Assembly: GCF_018324385.1 (NCBI RefSeq)
Contig: NZ_AP019536.1
Location: 1,798,001-1,862,000, forward strand
DNA from: Ferrigenium kumadai
GTDB taxonomy: Bacteria > Pseudomonadota > Gammaproteobacteria > Burkholderiales > Gallionellaceae
Reading direction: 5' to 3'
DNA: 64,000 nt
In this document: in pieces, positions 1 to 8,613 of the stretch
Layout of the letters: every line of letters starts with the position of its first letter
How positions within the stretch are numbered: position 1 is the stretch's first letter
Program-made: the position numbers and the translations under genes
The notes under the pieces: model-generated
Seen by the model: the letters and a program-made list of their open reading frames with translations, nothing else
Databases searched by the model: none
Told to the model about the DNA's origin: nothing

Positions 1-1652
1 ATGCCGACGATCAGCGTGGTGATATTGGAGTCGAGGATGGTGCCGAAGGCACGGTCGTAGCCCGCATGGATCGCCGCCTGAGGCGACAGGCCGTTGCGCA
101 ACTCGTCGCGAATGCGTTCGTTGATCAACACGTTGGAGTCGATCGCCATGCCCAGCGTCAGCGCGATACCCGCCATGCCCGGCAGTGTCAGCGTGGCTTG
201 CAGCGTGGACAGCAGCGCCACCAGCAACAGCAGGTTCGCTCCCAGCGACAGCATCGAGATCGTGCCGAACATCAGGTAGTAGGCGATCATGAACACCGCG
301 ACCATGATGAAGCCGATCTTGGTGGAATCGAAGCCGCGCTGGATGTTTTCCGCGCCGAGGCTGGGGCCTACGGTACGCTCTTCAATGATCTCCATCGGCG
401 CAGCCAGCGCACCTGCGCGCAGCAGCAGCGCGGTATCCTGCGCTTCCATGGTGTTCATTTTGCCGCTGATCTGCACGCGGCCGCCGCCGATCTCTTCGCG
501 GATCACCGGCGCGGTGACGACCTCGCCCTTGCCCTTCTCGAACAGGATGATGGCCATGCGCTTGCCGACGTTCTCGCGCGTCGCTTCCTTGAACTTGCGT
601 GCGCCTACGCCGTCGAGATTGATGTGCACTGCAGCCTCGTTGGTGCGGCTGTCGAAGCCGGGCTGTGCACCGTTGATGCGCTCGCCGGTGAGGATCACCT
701 GCTTCTTCACCAGCAGGTAACCGCCTTCGCGGTCCTTGAACATCTCGGTGCCGAACGGTGCCACGGCACCCGGAACGGCCTGATGCTCTTCGTCCACCAT
801 GCGCACTTCCAGTGTCGCGGTGCGGCCAAGGATGTCTTTCGCGCGCGCCGTGTCCTGCACGCCCGGCAGCTGCACCACCACGCGGTCCGCGCCCTGCTGC
901 TGGATCACCGGCTCGGCCACGCCCAGTTCGTTCACGCGATTGCGCAGGGTCAGCAGATTCTGCTGCACCGCGGAATCCTGGAGGCGGCGCTCGGCCTCGG
1001 GCTTCAGCGTGGCGCGCAACAGAAACTCGCCGCCCTCGTCCTTATCGGCCAGGTTGTAATCGGAGAAACGCTGCTTGATCTCGGCCTCGCCCTTGCTGCG
1101 CGCATCGGCGTCGCGGAATTTCACCACCAGCACGTTGCCGTCGCGATTGACGCCGGAGTAAGCGACGTTCTGTTCACGCAGCGCGCTGCGGATGTCACCG
1201 GTCGCCGCTTCCAGCGCCTTGTCCAGCGCGGCCTTCATATCCACCTGCAACAGGAAATGCACGCCGCCGCGCAAGTCCAGGCCGAGGTACATCGGCAAGG
1301 CATGGAGACTGGTCAGCCATTGCGGCGAGCGCGACAACAGGTTGAGCGCAACCATGTAATCCTCGCCCAGTTGGGCGGTCAACACGTCCTTGGCCTTGAG
1401 CTGGTGATCGGTATCGGCGAAGCGCGCCTTGATGCTGTTGCCGTCCAGCGCGACCACTTCCGGATTCAGGCCGCCAGCCTTCAGGATGCCCGCGACGCGT
1501 TCCAGCAACGCCGCATCCGCCTTCATGCTGGAGCGCAGCGGAGACACCTGAACCGCAGGCGACTCGCCGTAGAAGTTAGGCAAGGTGTAGATCAGCCCGG
1601 CCAGCAACACGGCCAGGATCAGCAGGTATTTCCACAGCGGGTAACGGTTCAT
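1..1652 (-). CDS. secD: Protein translocase subunit SecD (C-terminus cut by window edge)
   Basis: SecD is the inner-membrane partner of SecF that helps SecYEG complete protein export using the proton motive force. About 550 residues are visible. The N-terminus MNRYPLWKYLLILAVLLAG gives TM1 (residues about 8-26). The conserved DLRGGVHFLL motif lies near residue 125, followed by the large periplasmic domain. The membrane block with MAIDSNVLINERIRDEL sits near residue 500-515. The family is about 610-630 residues, so roughly the last 70 and presumably secF lie outside the window. The ATG at 1652 has a GAGG site 5 nt upstream. It follows yajC by 82 bp on the same strand, the classical yajC-secD order. 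Seen directly by translating the minus strand; family assignment is secure. Confidence 0.96.
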   Translation of the reverse strand, partial: MNRYPLWKYLLILAVLLAGLIYTLPNFYGESPAVQVSPLRSSMKADAALLERVAGILKAGGLNPEVVALDGNSIKARFADTDHQLKAKDVLTAQLGEDYMVALNLLSRSPQWLTSLHALPMYLGLDLRGGVHFLLQVDMKAALDKALEAATGDIRSALREQNVAYSGVNRDGNVLVVKFRDADARSKGEAEIKQRFSDYNLADKDEGGEFLLRATLKPEAERRLQDSAVQQNLLTLRNRVNELGVAEPVIQQQGADRVVVQLPGVQDTARAKDILGRTATLEVRMVDEEHQAVPGAVAPFGTEMFKDREGGYLLVKKQVILTGERINGAQPGFDSRTNEAAVHINLDGVGARKFKEATRENVGKRMAIILFEKGKGEVVTAPVIREEIGGGRVQISGKMNTMEAQDTALLLRAGALAAPMEIIEERTVGPSLGAENIQRGFDSTKIGFIMVAVFMIAYYLMFGTISMLSLGANLLLLVALLSTLQATLTLPGMAGIALTLGMAIDSNVLINERIRDELRNGLSPQAAIHAGYDRAFGTILDSNITTLIVG

Positions 1653-1734
1653 AACAACCTCGTGATGACTGCTCGCATGCCCGGACAGGCATGGCTTGCG
1701 CCGCCCCGGCGAGTGCGGGAGCGGCGCAATTCGA

Positions 1735-2061
1735 TTACTTGATGGACTTGATCGTGCCCTTGGGCAGCACGTTCTGGATCGCGGACTTCTGCACCGTCAC
1801 TTCGACGTTCTCGGCGATCTGCATGCCCACGTATTCCTCGAAGACCTTGCTGACGGTGCCGACTTGACCGCCCACCGTGATGATCTCGTCGCCGCGCTGC
1901 AGCGCCTCGACCATGGCCTTGTGTTCCTTGGCGCGCTTGCTCTGCGGACGCAGCACCAGGAAATAGAACACCGCGATCAGCGCGATCAGCGGCAGGAAGT
2001 CCATGATTCCGCCGCCTTGGGGAGCAGCAGCGGTTTGAGCGTAGGCGTTACTGATGAACAT
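1735..2061 (-). CDS. yajC: Preprotein translocase subunit YajC
   Basis: A 108-residue single-pass inner-membrane protein that associates with SecDF. Residues about 20-38 (MDFLPLIALIAVFYFLVLRP) form the TM helix, followed by the family hallmark RPQSKRAKEHKAMVEALQRGD and the small beta-rich cytoplasmic domain (EIITVGGQVGTVSKV). Length matches the family. It lies just upstream of secD on the same strand, probably cotranscribed. Its usual upstream neighbour tgt is here displaced about 7.6 kb by a two-partner secretion module, so yajC must use a promoter in the 2062-2321 gap. A TAAGAT hexamer at 2100-2105 (minus strand) is a possible -10, without a good -35. Confidence 0.96.
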   Translation of the reverse strand: MFISNAYAQTAAAPQGGGIMDFLPLIALIAVFYFLVLRPQSKRAKEHKAMVEALQRGDEIITVGGQVGTVSKVFEEYVGMQIAENVEVTVQKSAIQNVLPKGTIKSIK

Positions 2062-2321
2062 CTTTTAAGTCTCCGAAAGTAAAGGATCGAAAGGCGCGCA
2101 TCTTATCATGAAGCGCCTTCAGGAGTTCCTTGGGTATAACCGGGCGTGCCCCCTCCCTGCACATCCCGAATTTTTTATCCTGCCCGGCAACGGATTCGGT
2201 GCGGGTATGGGGAATTTCGGGACTGCACGGCCGCATTTCAGAAAGCCCGCATGAATAATGCGCCCGCCTGATGGCGTGCAGGCGCATGGGCGCTCGACAC
2301 GCCCTGCCCGGCTCTGATCGG

Positions 2322-4010
2322 TCAGAATCCCTTGCCGATCTCGACCCACGCCCGCGTGGACGATGAGTTGGCCACCAGCGCCGGAGTCGAGCCGAGACGC
2401 GAGGCGATATAGGCCTTGGCATGCCACTGGTCGCCGCCGGCCCAGTTGAGCCCCACGCCTGCGCCGCTCAGCGTCGCGCCGTTGGCTCCCCCCACCCAGG
2501 GACTCTTGTTGACCGTCACATGCGCGCTGTCGACGAAGGCCACCGCCTGCCATTGGCCGCCTCCGGCGCGCAGGTCGTGGCGCCACTCGACGCTTCCCGC
2601 GTAACCTGTGTCGCCCGATGCGGCACCCACGTCGTAGGCTCGCACTGTATAGGGGCCGCCCACCGTCATCTTTTCCGCGGAATCCAGGTTGGCATTCGCC
2701 CACTGCGCGGCCACCTCGATGTAGAGCTCGTTTTCCGGCGTCAGCGCCTGATGCCGAGCAAAGTTCGCGTCCCATTTCGAGAAGCTGCCTTGGGTTCCTG
2801 CGGTGGCCGCATCGACGGCCTGCGCCGTGGCATCGTCGAAAGAGACGCGCCCCGATGTCCAGGCCAGGCTCCAGGTGTTGACGCCGCCGGACAGGAGCGC
2901 ATCGCGCAGGTCGCCGTTCAGGCTCAGCACCCAGTTGCCGAGATGGCGGTCGGTACGGATCGCGCTCGTGTCGATGCGGTCGCGCAGCATTTTCCGGTCG
3001 TACTGTAGCTGGCCGTAGAGATTCAGGTCGCGGCTGCGCATGAACGGCTGCCGGACCCACAGGCTCCCCACCTGAGCGGTGCCGTGCGCGTTGAGCGGTG
3101 CCAGGGTGTCGCCGAGGACGTAGTGCACCGCCGAATACGCGCCGCCGATGCGGGTACCCAGCCCGTTCAGCAGCGATTCGTAACTGATGCGTCCGTAATC
3201 CAGCCCGCTGCCCGAACCCAGCAGCGTCGCGCCCAGCACGTCGCCGTGATGCAACGGATTGGTGAAGTTGACCGTCGCTCCGGCGCGCGTCTTGCCGGTG
3301 TAGCGGTTGCCATAGTTATCCACGGACACCTGGGCAGCAAAGGCCGGAGCGGCCGTTGCCTCCACCTGCAGGTCGGAAGTCCCCACGGCTTCGCCCGACT
3401 TCAGAGTCGCGTTGACCGCGACACCCGGGATGTCCGAGAGCAGGAGGAGCGCACGATCCATTTCCCGCTGGCCGACCACCTGTCCGCCTTGCAACGGGGA
3501 AAGCGTGCCCTGCAGCAAGGCGTCATCCACTCGGCTGCGGTTGTCGAGCTTGATCCTGCCGTAACGCGCCTCGATGACCTCGAAATCCAGCATGCCGTCG
3601 CGTATCGTCTGCGCCGGAATGATCGCGCGCGCCAGCGGATAGCCATGGCTTTGGTAGTAGTCGGTGATGCGCGCAGCCAATTCGTCCAGCTGGGAAAGGT
3701 CAAGCTTTTTGCCTTCGCCTTCCGCCACCAGCGCGTGCAGGGTTGCCGTATCGAACAGGGTGTTGCCCGAGATCCGGATGGCCTTGACTTCGAACGGCGC
3801 GGAGGGCGGCAGCTTCACCCCGCTCCGGGGTTCGATCTTGAGCCCGGTCTCGCTGGGAGAGGGCTCGGGCGGCGCGGAAGGCTTGATCTGCTGCAGCAGC
3901 GACCCGGCATCGGGAACGACGGCCCCCGCAGCCTGCGCGGCGAGAGGCAAGGACAGCAGCGCTGCCAGTAGCGGTTTCATGTGGTGGCCTCGACGGATAT
4001 CGAATTTCAT
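2322..4010 (-). CDS. TpsB-type outer-membrane transporter (ShlB/FhaC/HecB family)
   Basis: Outer-membrane partner of two-partner secretion (type Vb); it carries the TpsA protein across the outer membrane. The signal peptide is MKPLLAALLSLPLAAQAAG. A Pro-rich linker and a POTRA domain follow (FEVKAIRISGNTLFD to FEVIEARYGRIKLD), then the 16-strand barrel with the conserved VRAYD motif and the C-terminal aromatic signature (VEIGKGF). Two starts are possible. ATG 4010 overlaps the tpsA stop as ATGA, with AAAGGG upstream. ATG 3980 gives a compact signal peptide, with GAGG 7 nt upstream. I list 4010 because of translational coupling. Length (562 or 552 residues) is normal. Order tpsA-tpsB with overlap supports one transcript. 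The barrel gene is intact although tpsA is frame-disrupted. Confidence 0.92.
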   Translation of the reverse strand: MKFDIRRGHHMKPLLAALLSLPLAAQAAGAVVPDAGSLLQQIKPSAPPEPSPSETGLKIEPRSGVKLPPSAPFEVKAIRISGNTLFDTATLHALVAEGEGKKLDLSQLDELAARITDYYQSHGYPLARAIIPAQTIRDGMLDFEVIEARYGRIKLDNRSRVDDALLQGTLSPLQGGQVVGQREMDRALLLLSDIPGVAVNATLKSGEAVGTSDLQVEATAAPAFAAQVSVDNYGNRYTGKTRAGATVNFTNPLHHGDVLGATLLGSGSGLDYGRISYESLLNGLGTRIGGAYSAVHYVLGDTLAPLNAHGTAQVGSLWVRQPFMRSRDLNLYGQLQYDRKMLRDRIDTSAIRTDRHLGNWVLSLNGDLRDALLSGGVNTWSLAWTSGRVSFDDATAQAVDAATAGTQGSFSKWDANFARHQALTPENELYIEVAAQWANANLDSAEKMTVGGPYTVRAYDVGAASGDTGYAGSVEWRHDLRAGGGQWQAVAFVDSAHVTVNKSPWVGGANGATLSGAGVGLNWAGGDQWHAKAYIASRLGSTPALVANSSSTRAWVEIGKGF

Positions 4011-5461
4011 AGCGGCCCTTTCGAATCGTTTCCAATGGTGGTGTTTGCCGGCAGCTTCATGCCGCCGTTCACGACTTGCAGCGTCGGCCCGGTCCCGGCA
4101 ACGTTCCACATGGTATTGGCCATGACGACGCCTCCGGCAGAGACATCGGTGATCGTCGGCGACGGGTCCATGGTGTGCGGCTGCGCACTCGCCTCGTGCG
4201 GCGTGCTCGCTTGGGGCGGCAGCACGGTTGCCTGTGCCTGGCTCACCGCATTCTGGACAGTTTGCGACGGAGTGGCATTGTCGATGTTCAAGATGCCGCC
4301 CGCGTAGGTAATGGTGTAATTGCCGCTGGTCAGTCCGGAAGGAGTGATGGCGTAAGTGCCCGCATTGACCGCGCCCTGCGATGTGCCGCCATAAGCCAGC
4401 GTCCCGCCCAGCACCGAGGAGGTCTCGCCGTTGACGAAACCGGTGTATGCAACCCCGTTACTGCCGCTCCAGGCCAGGCCGTCATAGGTCTTGCCGGCAT
4501 TGTTGGCAGTGACGGTGAGCGACGCCGGGTTCACCGTCAGCGCGCCGTCCACATAGCTGATGTCGTAGCCCCGCTGATTCGACCAGTAACCGCTTGCGGT
4601 GATCGTGTAGCTGCCCGCGTTGACCGCCCCTTGCGACGTGCCGCCATAGCTCAGGGAACCCAGCAGGTTGGGGCTGGTTCCCGCTCCTGCCACGGAATAG
4701 CTCGCGCCGTTGCTGCCGCTGTAGGCCAGACCGTCATAGGTCTTGCCGGTGCTGTTGGCGGTGACGGTAAGCGGCGTGAGGAAGGATTTCAACAATGGAT
4801 AGGTAGCCCCCTCGTAGATGCGCCAAACCGCCGTGCTGCCGCCGCTGTTGGCGATGCTCCAGCCGCTGAAGCTGGCCATGGACTGCATCTGGGCGGTGGT
4901 GAGCCCGGTGCCACCCAAGCTGGACGCCACTCTGGAAGTCTGGGTGTCCCAGTAGCTGTTGACGACGTTCGCGTTGACAGCCCCCCCACCCGCCCCACCC
5001 GCCCCGCCGGTCAGGCCGCCCACCAAGCCGCCCGTGGGGAGCCCGTCGACGGCGCCCGTCGAATAGCAGTTGCTGATGGTGCCGGGGGCGCCTTGCTGTC
5101 CCACCAGGCCGCCAACGTTGAAAAACCCCATCACACTGCCGGTGGCGTAGCTGTTGCTGACGTTGCCGGAGCCGGTACCCTTCAACCCGCCGGCGCCGGT
5201 GTTGCCGCCGGTCACGCGGACGTTGGCGTAGCTGTAATCGATGGTGCCGGGGCTGCTGCCCACCAAGCCGCCGACGGAATTGTTGCTGCCGTTCACCGTG
5301 CCGCCGTCGGCATAGCTGTAACTGATGGCTCCGGCATTGTATCCCGCCAGCGCGCCTACGTCGTTCGCTCCGTTCATGCTGCTGTTCAGCAGGCCGACGT
5401 AGCGCAGCGTGGAGCCGGCGTCGATATAACCGAACAGGCCGACGAAACTGTCCCCCCCCAC
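4007..5461 (-). CDS. TpsA C-terminal reading frame (GLUG and MBG repeats)
   Basis: 484 codons open from a GTG next to the 8-G tract (GTG GGG GGG GAC) to TGA at 4007-4009. It contains several GLUG units (GALAGYNAGAISYSYADGG, GGLVGSSPGTIDYSYA), another SIANSGGSTAVWRIYEGATY unit, then two MBG-type repeats of about 84 residues (KTYDGLAYSGSNGASY and KTYDGLAWSGSNGVAY). The last ~80 residues are non-repetitive. The GTG has no ribosome site of its own, so this is most simply the end of tpsA rather than a separate gene. Its stop overlaps tpsB. Confidence 0.65.
   Translation of the reverse strand: MGGDSFVGLFGYIDAGSTLRYVGLLNSSMNGANDVGALAGYNAGAISYSYADGGTVNGSNNSVGGLVGSSPGTIDYSYANVRVTGGNTGAGGLKGTGSGNVSNSYATGSVMGFFNVGGLVGQQGAPGTISNCYSTGAVDGLPTGGLVGGLTGGAGGAGGGAVNANVVNSYWDTQTSRVASSLGGTGLTTAQMQSMASFSGWSIANSGGSTAVWRIYEGATYPLLKSFLTPLTVTANSTGKTYDGLAYSGSNGASYSVAGAGTSPNLLGSLSYGGTSQGAVNAGSYTITASGYWSNQRGYDISYVDGALTVNPASLTVTANNAGKTYDGLAWSGSNGVAYTGFVNGETSSVLGGTLAYGGTSQGAVNAGTYAITPSGLTSGNYTITYAGGILNIDNATPSQTVQNAVSQAQATVLPPQASTPHEASAQPHTMDPSPTITDVSAGGVVMANTMWNVAGTGPTLQVVNGGMKLPANTTIGNDSKGPL
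4772..4914 (-). repeat. Intragenic tpsA repeat, copy 1
   Basis: About 140 bp nearly identical to 6182-6324, encoding the unit TTAQMQSMASF.GWSIANSG and AVWRIYEGATYPLL. Two such direct copies 1.4 kb apart could recombine and change adhesin length. Confidence 0.8.
5452..5459 (-). repeat. Poly-G tract 2 in tpsA (8 G, 7 expected)
   Basis: Coding strand CGT followed by 8 G and AC. With 7 G the reading is INRGGDSFVGLFGY, matching the upstream homologous unit INRPGDYAGLFGA. With 8 G the frame shifts. It has the opposite sign to tract 1, so the two changes compensate outside the interval. Confidence 0.85.
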
Positions 5462-5462
5462 G

Positions 5463-6478
5463 GTTGATGGTCAGCCCGGTGACGGTGTGGCCGAGGCCGG
5501 AAAAGTTGCCGGTGAACGGCGTAATGTTGTTGCCCACCGGCGCGAAGCCGGCGCCGGCATTCCAGCCCGAAGTGGCGGTGGCGTCGATGTCGGCGCCCAG
5601 CACGTAGTTGCCCGCAAGGTTGCCGCCCATGCCCTGCAGGTCGGTGCCGGTAACACTCCCCGCCGCCCCCAATGCGGTAATGACGGTGTAGGTAGTGATT
5701 GTGCCATCCGAACCCAGCTTGGTGCTGAAGTTATTGCCCGCGGGCAGGTTGATTTGCGCGCCGTTGCCGGTGTAGGTGCCGGTGTTGCCCGCTGCCACCG
5801 CGCCCTGACCGTATCGCAGCGCCAGGCTGCCCATGCCGGAGGCGTTCAGGGCCGCATTGAGGTGGATATTGTTCTGCGCGCTGAGCGTAAGCTGGCCCGC
5901 GCTCCAGCTCACTCCGTTGGCGATGGCGAGGTCGTTGGCCGCGCTGCCCGTGCCGGTGATGGTGCGGGTGATCGTGCTGATGTCATAGCCCTGCTGGTTG
6001 CTGTACAGGGTGTTCGTCAGCGACGCCGTGTAGCTGCCCGGCGTCGCGCTGCTGCTCAGGGTCAGTCCCGTTACCGTGCCGAGAATGTTGGCGCCGACCG
6101 GGTTGGCGATGCTGGCGGTGTAATCGCCGATGTTGGTCAGCGTCTGCGCCGTGCCGTCATAAACCGGCGTGAGGGTGACGGGCGTCAGGAAGGTACGCAG
6201 CAGCGGATAGGTGGCTCCCTCGTAGATGCGCCAAACCGCCGTACTGCCGCCGCTGTTGGCGATGCTCCAGCCGCCGAAGCTGGCCATGGACTGCATCTGC
6301 GCGGTGGTGAGGCCGGTGCCGGCCGCAGAGGTCGCCTGGCCGGATGTGACGGTGTCCCAGTAGCTGTTGGTGACCGTGCTCCCCGATATCGCCCCCACCA
6401 GACCGCCGATGAACCATACACCTCCAGTGGCGCTGACTGCGCCCGTGGCATAGCTGTTCGTGATCGTGCCCCCCGATA
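5463..6478 (-). CDS. TpsA middle segment in the shifted frame
   Basis: Between the two poly-G tracts the recognisable adhesin sequence lies in the other frame. It has the GLUG unit GGLVGAISGSTVTNSYWDT, the SIANSGGSTAVWRIYEGATY unit, a second copy of the NLAGNYVLGADIDATATSGW region, and ends at GLTINRGGG. An open frame covers 4734-6398 here, but only the part up to the 8-G tract is genuine. The coordinates given are the segment bounded by the tracts, not a start and stop codon. It resembles the N-terminal part closely (NLAGHYVLGANIDATETVGW), so the adhesin was built partly by internal duplication. Confidence 0.65.
6182..6324 (-). repeat. Intragenic tpsA repeat, copy 2
   Basis: Second near-identical copy of the 140-bp unit at 4772-4914, same orientation, in the alternative reading frame relative to copy 1 because it lies between the two poly-G tracts. 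Confidence 0.8.
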
Positions 6479-8434
6479 CCCCCCCACCAGACCGCCGCCA
6501 TATACGGCGGATGCCGCAGTGCCGTGGACGTCGGCGGTGGCATAGCTGTTGGTGATTGTGCCCCCCGACATCTCCCCCACCAGACCGCCGACAGTCGTCT
6601 GATAGTTTGCCCCGGCAACCGTGCCGGTGGCGTAGCTGTTGGCAATCGAGCCGCCATTGAGAGTTGCCGTCAGCGTGCCGGCTATGCTGCCCCCGTTGAT
6701 ATTGACGTTGGTGAGTCCGACGTTGCGCAGCGTGCCGCTCACCGCGCCGAACAGCCCCGCGTAGTCGCCGGGACGATTGATGGTCAGCCCGTCGATGGTA
6801 TGGCCGAGGCCGTCGAAGACGCCGGTGAAATTGAAAAATATGTTACCCGCCGGCATGAAGCCGGCGCCGCCTTCCCAGCCCACCGTCTCGGTGGCATCGA
6901 TGTTTGCGCCCAGCACGTAGTGGCCGGCGAGGTTGCCGGCCACGCCTTGCAGGTCGGTGCCGGCGTTGCTGCTCCGCGTACCCAGGGTGGTGATGATGGT
7001 GTAGGGGGTGGTCGCGCCGTCGCTGCCCAGCTTGGTGCTGAAGCTGCCCGTCGAGGCCAGGTTGACCGGAGCGTTGACGTTGTACGCAGCGGTGTTGCCA
7101 GCGTTCACGGCGCCTTGGCCGTATTCCAGCGCGAGGCCGGCGGTACCGCTGCCGTTCATGGCGGCGTTGATGTTGATGTTCCTCTGAGCGTTCAGCGTCA
7201 GCGTATTAGCGGACCAGGTGACGCTGTCGTTGACGTTCACATCCCCCGCCGTGCCGGCGGCGCCGCTGGTGGATTGGATGATGACGTTGCCGCCGGCGAG
7301 GTTGGTCGAGAGCGTCGCGCCGGTCATGTCGCCGCCGGAAGCCGCGATGGTGAAGTCCACCGGATCGATGAGCCATGTGCCGCTCAAGCCGTTTTCGGAC
7401 TTGGTGGTGACGACCGCACCGTTGGCGATCTTGACGTGGGCGGCGGAAGTTTCGATAAAACCGCCCGTAGGGGCGCGATTTATCGCGCCCGGATTTGCCG
7501 CCGCGGGTGCGGAAGCATCCAGCGTGCCGCCGACGTTGACCGTGCCCGCAGCCATCCCGCCCATCAGGATGATGGTGCCGTTGACGTTCTGCACAGTGCG
7601 CGCCTCGATGACGCCGGTATTGTTCACCGCGCTGGCAAGCAGCGCATTCTTCGCGCCCGCCGACATCAGCACCATGCCGCCGTCGGCGCGGATCAGCCCG
7701 CCATTCTCGGCCAGGTTGTCCAGCGTGCTCCGGTCCACCTGCAACTTGACCAGGCTGTTGCCGGCGAAGGTCAGCGTGACGGCATCGCCCGCGCCCAGCG
7801 CCGCAGTCCCGCCATTCGCAACAATGGTGCCCTGGTTGCTGACGGTGTTGCCGATGAATGCGACATAGCCGCCGTTGATCGTGCCCCGGTTGACGATGCT
7901 GCCGGTGCCGTGGCCACTGAAGCTGCGCGTCGCGCTGTTCAGGCTGGCGTCATTGATATCCAGCGTGGAGGCCACCAGGCCGCCGACGTTGACCTGCGAA
8001 CCCGCACCGAACAGGATGCCATTGGGATTGATGAGGTAGACCTGGCCGTTGGCATTGAGGTGACCGAGGAATTGGGTGCCGTTGGTGTCGTAGATGCGGT
8101 TGACCGCGACGGCAGCAGCCGAGGGCTGCACGAAATTCACCGTCTCCGTCGGCGCGGTATCGAAGCTCTGCCAGGAGAGCGACAGGTTCGGGCTGGTCTG
8201 TTTGATGGTGGTGGTGGTACCGGATCGGGTGATCGTGCCGCTGCCCGCGGTGACCAGTCCGCCCGTCGGTGCAGCCAACGCCTGGCCTGCGCAAAGCACG
8301 AACGCCGCGGCGACGAGCCTGCGGCAGGTACGTTTGCCGCATCCGCGAGCGGTTTCCGCCACGGCAACCCACGAGTTGAGCACATGGCTCCACACGAGCC
8401 GGTAGATATGATTCATCGATGCATGGCGCTGCAT
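6185..8434 (-). CDS. TpsA N-terminal reading frame (signal, TPS domain, first GLUG repeats)
   Basis: The product that would be made from the sequence as given: 749 residues. Residues 1 to about 651 are authentic TpsA (extended signal peptide, TPS domain with NPNGILF, haemagglutinin-like beta-helix, first GLUG repeats). After the 7-G tract the last ~98 residues are out of frame and rich in Arg/Pro/Ala (for example RGARSRTAMPRAQS). A secreted but shortened adhesin would result. Residues around the GGGCGCGAT..ATCGCGCCC palindrome at 7471-7490 read in frame as NPGAINRAPTGG, so a repeat element contributes to the protein. Confidence 0.7.
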   Translation of the reverse strand: MQRHASMNHIYRLVWSHVLNSWVAVAETARGCGKRTCRRLVAAAFVLCAGQALAAPTGGLVTAGSGTITRSGTTTTIKQTSPNLSLSWQSFDTAPTETVNFVQPSAAAVAVNRIYDTNGTQFLGHLNANGQVYLINPNGILFGAGSQVNVGGLVASTLDINDASLNSATRSFSGHGTGSIVNRGTINGGYVAFIGNTVSNQGTIVANGGTAALGAGDAVTLTFAGNSLVKLQVDRSTLDNLAENGGLIRADGGMVLMSAGAKNALLASAVNNTGVIEARTVQNVNGTIILMGGMAAGTVNVGGTLDASAPAAANPGAINRAPTGGFIETSAAHVKIANGAVVTTKSENGLSGTWLIDPVDFTIAASGGDMTGATLSTNLAGGNVIIQSTSGAAGTAGDVNVNDSVTWSANTLTLNAQRNININAAMNGSGTAGLALEYGQGAVNAGNTAAYNVNAPVNLASTGSFSTKLGSDGATTPYTIITTLGTRSSNAGTDLQGVAGNLAGHYVLGANIDATETVGWEGGAGFMPAGNIFFNFTGVFDGLGHTIDGLTINRPGDYAGLFGAVSGTLRNVGLTNVNINGGSIAGTLTATLNGGSIANSYATGTVAGANYQTTVGGLVGEMSGGTITNSYATADVHGTAASAVYGGGLVGGYRGARSRTAMPRAQSAPLEVYGSSAVWWGRYRGARSPTATGTPSHPARRPLRPAPASPPRRCSPWPASAAGASPTAAAVRRFGASTREPPIRCCVPS
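6479..6485 (-). repeat. Poly-G tract 1 in tpsA (7 G, 8 expected)
   Basis: On the coding strand GTG GGG GGG TAT CGG breaks the GLUG repeat. Adding one G restores GTG GGG GGG GTA TCG, giving VGGVSGGT in line with the sister repeats VGEMSGGT and VGAISGST. The tract is where the adhesin frame is lost. Confidence 0.85.
7471..7490. repeat. REP-like palindrome inside tpsA
   Basis: GGGCGCGAT-TT-ATCGCGCCC, a perfect 9-bp inverted repeat preceded by GTA. This type of short dispersed palindrome is usually intergenic in proteobacteria. Here it is inside the TPS domain region and translated in frame as PGAINRAP. Family membership is from general recollection, not a search. Confidence 0.6.
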
Positions 8435-8613
8435 ATTTCCCCCAGAGTATTTGATTTTTCGGCCCAGCTCCCGGTTGTTGAAGCACCACGTTCGGCCTCG
8501 ATAATCATCGGGGCAAGTTCATCCAGCGGCTTCCGCAAACCTGTAGCATGTCGCGTGCACGAACCACCCAACGACACGCGCCTTTTAACCGCGTCAAAAG
8601 TTGGGGATTGTAC

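Larger units (their letters stand above)
4007..8434 (-). pseudogene. TpsA: two-partner secretion adhesin (filamentous haemagglutinin type), frame broken twice
   Basis: Read as one gene this encodes about 1475 residues. The N-terminus MNHIYRLVWSHVLNSWV is an extended signal peptide region, with cleavage near LCAGQALA. The TPS secretion domain follows with the hallmark INPNGILFG. The middle carries GLUG-type repeats (GGLVG..SGGTITNSYATG) and the C-terminal third MBG-type repeats (AGKTYDGLAWSGSNG, YGGTSQGAVNAGTY). The frame changes at a 7-G tract (6479-6485, coding strand) where 8 G are needed, and back at an 8-G tract (5452-5459) where 7 are needed. As written, translation from 8434 ends at 6185. 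ATG 8434 has GGGGGA upstream; ATG 8416 starts the signal region itself but has no ribosome site. The tracts may be phase-variable, decay, or assembly errors, so the pseudogene label is provisional. Confidence 0.85.

Noticed and set aside
66-1742. 558-codon open frame on the + strand
   Set aside because: It is antisense to secD; its protein is Arg/His/Gln/Ala-rich with no domain, the usual shadow of a GC-rich gene.
2062-2321. Small gene between yajC and tpsB
   Set aside because: Open frames here run into neighbouring genes and have no start context; the stretch most likely holds the yajC promoter.
4076-5467. 463-codon + strand frame opposite tpsA
   Set aside because: Mirror of the MBG and GLUG repeat region; periodicity follows the sense gene.
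4230-8400. Repeat array in tpsA as CRISPR
   Set aside because: Repeats are long, degenerate, protein-coding units (GLUG, MBG), without constant short repeats and unique spacers.
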